The notes under the pieces are model-generated. The model saw only the letters and a list, made by a program, of their open reading frames with translations, was not told the DNA's origin and did not search any database. A stretch of DNA of 64,000 bases from CAVALG01 sp963630555 (GTDB lineage Bacteria; Bacillota; Clostridia; Oscillospirales; Acutalibacteraceae), in NCBI GenBank assembly GCA_963630555.1, contig CAVGND010000005.1, positions 9,412-73,411 on the forward strand, given 5' to 3'. Below, piece after piece: positions 61,894-64,000 of the stretch. The position numbers and the translations under genes were made by a program. Position 1 is the first letter of the stretch, and each line of letters opens with the position of its first letter.

Positions 61894-62742
61894 ATGTACA
61901 TTAATAAATGGGCTGCTAAACAAAGCGCCAAAAAAACGCTTAAAGATAAATGGCTTATGGCGGCAGTTGTGTTTACCGTTGCCGCTACGATCTGTATTGC
62001 GTACATTCTGGTTTCATCGCTTGTTGTGCTTGTCTTCCGTGCCAACGGCGTGTGGAGCGCGATATTCCCCTCAAAATCGGAATCGCTGTTCAATCCGCGT
62101 GACATATCGACAACGCTTATAACGGTCGCCGTTAAACTGCTTGTTCTTCTCCCCGTGATATTGGGGCTGCTGCGCTGGTTCTGGCGTGCCTGCTGCGGTA
62201 TGTATGACGGGGTTGAAACGCTGTTTTATTACTTTTCGTCAAAAAATGCATATCTCCGCGCCCTTAAAGCGACCGTGATATTTTGGTCGGCGTCGATTGC
62301 CGCCGGCTTTGCCTGTATGCTGCCGGCGTATATAACATTTCTCGTAGCATCGCCCGATTTGTATCAGTTCTTCGGCGGCAATATGCCGAGTTTGTTCGGC
62401 GCTGCCGGCGCACTTGTACAGCTGCTGCGCCGTATGGGGTATGTTGCGCTCGTGTTTGTCTGGGCAAGACTTATAAATTATTTGCCGATGGTTGTAATAT
62501 ATGACGATGTTAAACCGGAAAAACTTTTCCCGATAACAATGAGGGTGTTTGCGCACTGCACTACGCAAACAATAGGCTTTATTTTCGGCTTTTTCGGGTA
62601 TATTCTTTTGTCGGTTTTGCTGATTCCCCTTGTTTTTGTAGGCCCGTATATTACTACATCATATATGATGTATGTGAAATTTGTGGTAAATAACTACAAT
62701 ATTCGGGTTAAAAATATGGCTGAAAATGTGCACTTTTGCTGA
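61894..62742 (+). CDS. Unknown polytopic membrane protein
   Basis: This is a 282-residue protein with about five or six transmembrane helices (near residues 20-45, 75-95, 120-150, 165-200, 220-255). The N-terminal amphipathic YINKWAAKQSAKKTLKDKW recalls DUF975-type membrane proteins, but I am not certain. GAGGTGG 5 bases upstream supports the ATG. It stands alone between galM and the 5S gene. No transport or catalytic motif is visible. Confidence 0.7.
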   Translation: MYINKWAAKQSAKKTLKDKWLMAAVVFTVAATICIAYILVSSLVVLVFRANGVWSAIFPSKSESLFNPRDISTTLITVAVKLLVLLPVILGLLRWFWRACCGMYDGVETLFYYFSSKNAYLRALKATVIFWSASIAAGFACMLPAYITFLVASPDLYQFFGGNMPSLFGAAGALVQLLRRMGYVALVFVWARLINYLPMVVIYDDVKPEKLFPITMRVFAHCTTQTIGFIFGFFGYILLSVLLIPLVFVGPYITTSYMMYVKFVVNNYNIRVKNMAENVHFC

Positions 62743-62777
62743 AAAATCAATTTATGAGAAAAAAATTAAAAAAAGCC

Positions 62778-62806
62778 TTGCATTTTCGATACTGCTGTGA
62801 TATTAT
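62778..62806 (+). promoter_or_regulatory. Promoter of the 5S rRNA gene
   Basis: TTGCAT at 62778-62783 and TATTAT at 62801-62806 with a 17-base spacer, about 30 bases before the mature 5S end. Confidence 0.65.
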
Positions 62807-62835
62807 TAGTAGCGTCCTCTGAAGAGGAACAACCA

Positions 62836-62951
<116 letters not shown>

Positions 62952-62964
62952 ACAACTGAAGCGG

Positions 62965-62990
62965 CCGCCCAACAGGGCGGTTGTTTTGTT
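62965..62990 (+). terminator. Terminator of 5S rRNA
   Basis: CCGCCC (62965-62970) pairs with GGGCGG (62975-62980) around AACA, followed by TTGTTTTGTT. Confidence 0.85.
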
Positions 62991-63053
62991 ATATCGGGTA
63001 TATCACGGCACCTGCATTGATGTGGGTAAATCGCCTTGGCGGACGGTGATCAT

Positions 63054-63482
63054 ATGAAAAAAAGATTTCAAAACCAAAAATTTGTAACTGTTTTCAGTTT
63101 TATAGCCCTTGCTGTGGCTCTTGTAAATATTCTGTTTTTTATTAAAGATTCGCTTTTTTACGATATGAAGGTCTTGCCGGACGGAAAACTGCTTAACACT
63201 GTGGTATCCCCTAACCTTAAATATTCCGTAAAAGTATATTCAATTCCCGAAAGCGGAACGCTTGATGCTGCGGTAAGAGCGGAAATTGAGGAAACGGCAA
63301 CCGGTAAATCAAGAAATATTTATTGGGAAACGGGAATTGATTCCGCAACCGTATCGTGGGGTGCAAAAGATACCGTTATAATCAACAATCGCCCCATAAA
63401 TGTAATTGAAGGTGAATACGATTGGAGAGATGATATCTCGTCCCGTAAAATTGCCGACAGATTTCAGCCAAAAACGCCGTAA
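63054..63482 (+). CDS. DUF5412-type membrane-anchored protein
   Basis: This is a 142-residue protein with an N-terminal transmembrane helix (about residues 10-32) and an extracytoplasmic beta domain. The pattern LLNTVVSPNLKYSVKVYSIPESGTLDAAVRAEI, then NIYWETG, VSWGAKDTVIINN and a final DWRDD agrees with DUF5412 as I remember it. The function is unknown. The ATG at 63054 has GGACGGTG upstream. It is the first gene after the 5S locus. Confidence 0.7.
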   Translation: MKKRFQNQKFVTVFSFIALAVALVNILFFIKDSLFYDMKVLPDGKLLNTVVSPNLKYSVKVYSIPESGTLDAAVRAEIEETATGKSRNIYWETGIDSATVSWGAKDTVIINNRPINVIEGEYDWRDDISSRKIADRFQPKTP

Positions 63483-63526
63483 AGGCGTGTTAATATATAA
63501 AAAATCAGAATGAGGAGATGCAGCAT

Positions 63527-63757
63527 ATGAAAAAAATAATCAGTAAGCGCGAATACGATACCGAAAAGGCTACGCTTGTCAAAAAATTTACAAGCGGAAA
63601 TTTCGGAGATCCGACCGGATATGAAGAAAGCCTGTATGAAACGCCGGCAGGGTATATGTTCCTCTATTGCAACGGCGGCGAGGATTCCGCTTATCCGACC
63701 GAATCAATCAAATCCGTCAGCAAAGCAAAGGCTGAGGAATGGCTTTCTAAGCACTGA
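63527..63757 (+). CDS. Small unknown protein, 76 residues
   Basis: The ATG at 63527 follows GAGGAG by about 9 bases. The protein begins KKIISKREYDTEKATLVKKF, has a beta-rich middle (EESLYETPAGYMFLYCNGG), and ends in a helix (KSVSKAKAEEWLSKH). Such small proteins occur widely in Firmicutes and their mobile elements without a known role. It is 44 bases after the DUF5412 gene, in the same direction, and ends at a good terminator. Confidence 0.7.
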   Translation: MKKIISKREYDTEKATLVKKFTSGNFGDPTGYEESLYETPAGYMFLYCNGGEDSAYPTESIKSVSKAKAEEWLSKH

Positions 63758-63774
63758 TAAAGTTTTAAACCGAT

Positions 63775-63825
63775 AAATGCCGGCAAAGGCGGAATTTCCC
63801 CGCCTCTGCCGGCATTTATTTTTGC
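63775..63825 (+). terminator. Terminator after the small unknown gene
   Basis: AAATGCCGGC (63775-63784) pairs with GCCGGCATTT (63808-63817), with a further inner GGCGG/CCGCC stem, followed by ATTTTT. Confidence 0.9.
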
Positions 63826-63962
63826 GTGCGCACAACTTATTTTTTCGTTTTGGCGCGTCGTTTTTTCTTAAATGATTGCACAATGCGGCATATGGTAATG
63901 AGCCGCTTGCTTTTTTTGCCCGATATTTGTGAAATTTCGCTTAACATTTGCGGATTTTTCTC

Positions 63963-63991
63963 TTGACAAATATACTGCGGGGGGGTAAACT
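63963..63991 (+). promoter_or_regulatory. Promoter at the right edge, with a CsoR-like G run
   Basis: TTGACA at 63963-63968 and TAAACT at 63986-63991, 17-base spacer. The spacer reads ATACTGCGGGGGGGTA, similar in layout to operators of CsoR/RcnR-type metal repressors. The gene it drives is outside the window. The 137 bases before it hold no gene I trust. Confidence 0.5.
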
Positions 63992-64000
63992 ATATGTGTA

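Noticed and set aside
63842..63952. Minus-strand frame of about 36 codons, Lys/Arg-rich
   Set aside because: It has a weak ribosome site and a biased composition, and it is too short to support without conservation data.

Overview
The window looks like a core chromosomal stretch of a moderate-GC, low-redundancy Firmicute of class Clostridia, most likely an Oscillospirales/Ruminococcaceae-type anaerobe. This is inferred from the gene content: CdaA/CdaR c-di-AMP genes, a Rex repressor, a class B sortase, a clostridial-type aconitase, FeoA/FeoB, a DUF1540 protein, a RecD2 helicase, AGGAGG-like ribosome binding sites, and sigma-A promoters with 16-18 base spacers. I found no transposase, phage gene, CRISPR array or clear genomic island. 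Genes are dense and mostly on the plus strand.

Layout. 1-5.6 kb: the 3' part of a D-Ala-D-Ala ligase, a CDF cation transporter, two unrelated FAD-binding proteins in a tight run, and a convergent unknown gene. 5.7-13.9 kb: lower glycolysis (gapA, then pgk-tpiA-gpmI), split by the arginine genes argG-argH. 14-19.2 kb: malQ, a 52-codon gene, then a surface-sugar run (rhamnosyltransferase-like GT2, rfbB, rfbC) and a class B sortase. 19.3-23.1 kb: tRNA-Pro, an XRE regulator with TPR-like repeats, a membrane GT2, a nested palindromic element, and a minus-strand pair (cysteine desulfurase-like enzyme and DUF3343). 23.2-30.1 kb: cdaA-cdaR, a small membrane protein, recD2, comF, mreB. 30.1-36.4 kb: rubrerythrin, rplS with a structured leader, lepB, rbgA, rnhB, yraN, an M19 dipeptidase, thrC, and a minus-strand DUF1540 gene. 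36.5-41 kb: phosphoesterase, trigger factor with a histone-like tail, clpP, clpX. 41.2-46 kb: acn-icd-rex-aroQ, then acpP. 46-53.5 kb: feoA-feoB, then minus-strand msmK/ugpC-type ATPase and an operon of solute-binding lipoprotein, alaX and rluB/rsuA. 53.6-60.6 kb: two unknown proteins, tRNA-Arg, a two-component system, and a VTC-domain / DUF4956 / CotH-kinase operon. 60.7-64 kb: galM, a membrane protein, an isolated 5S rRNA, a DUF5412 protein, a small unknown protein, and a promoter at the right edge.

The most interesting part is 55.1-60.6 kb. A response regulator and histidine kinase sit directly before a polyphosphate-polymerase-like (VTC) protein, a DUF4956 membrane protein and a membrane-anchored CotH-like kinase. 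The promoters of the regulator gene and of the VTC gene carry the same TTCAAT direct repeat with the same 11-base period at nearly the same distance from the -10, which suggests one regulon. Also notable are a near-perfect Rex operator over the promoter of the acn-icd-rex operon, a roughly 180-base nested palindrome at 21.5-21.7 kb, and a palindrome around the -10 of the VTC promoter. All functions are read from sequence motifs by eye, and no database search was run.
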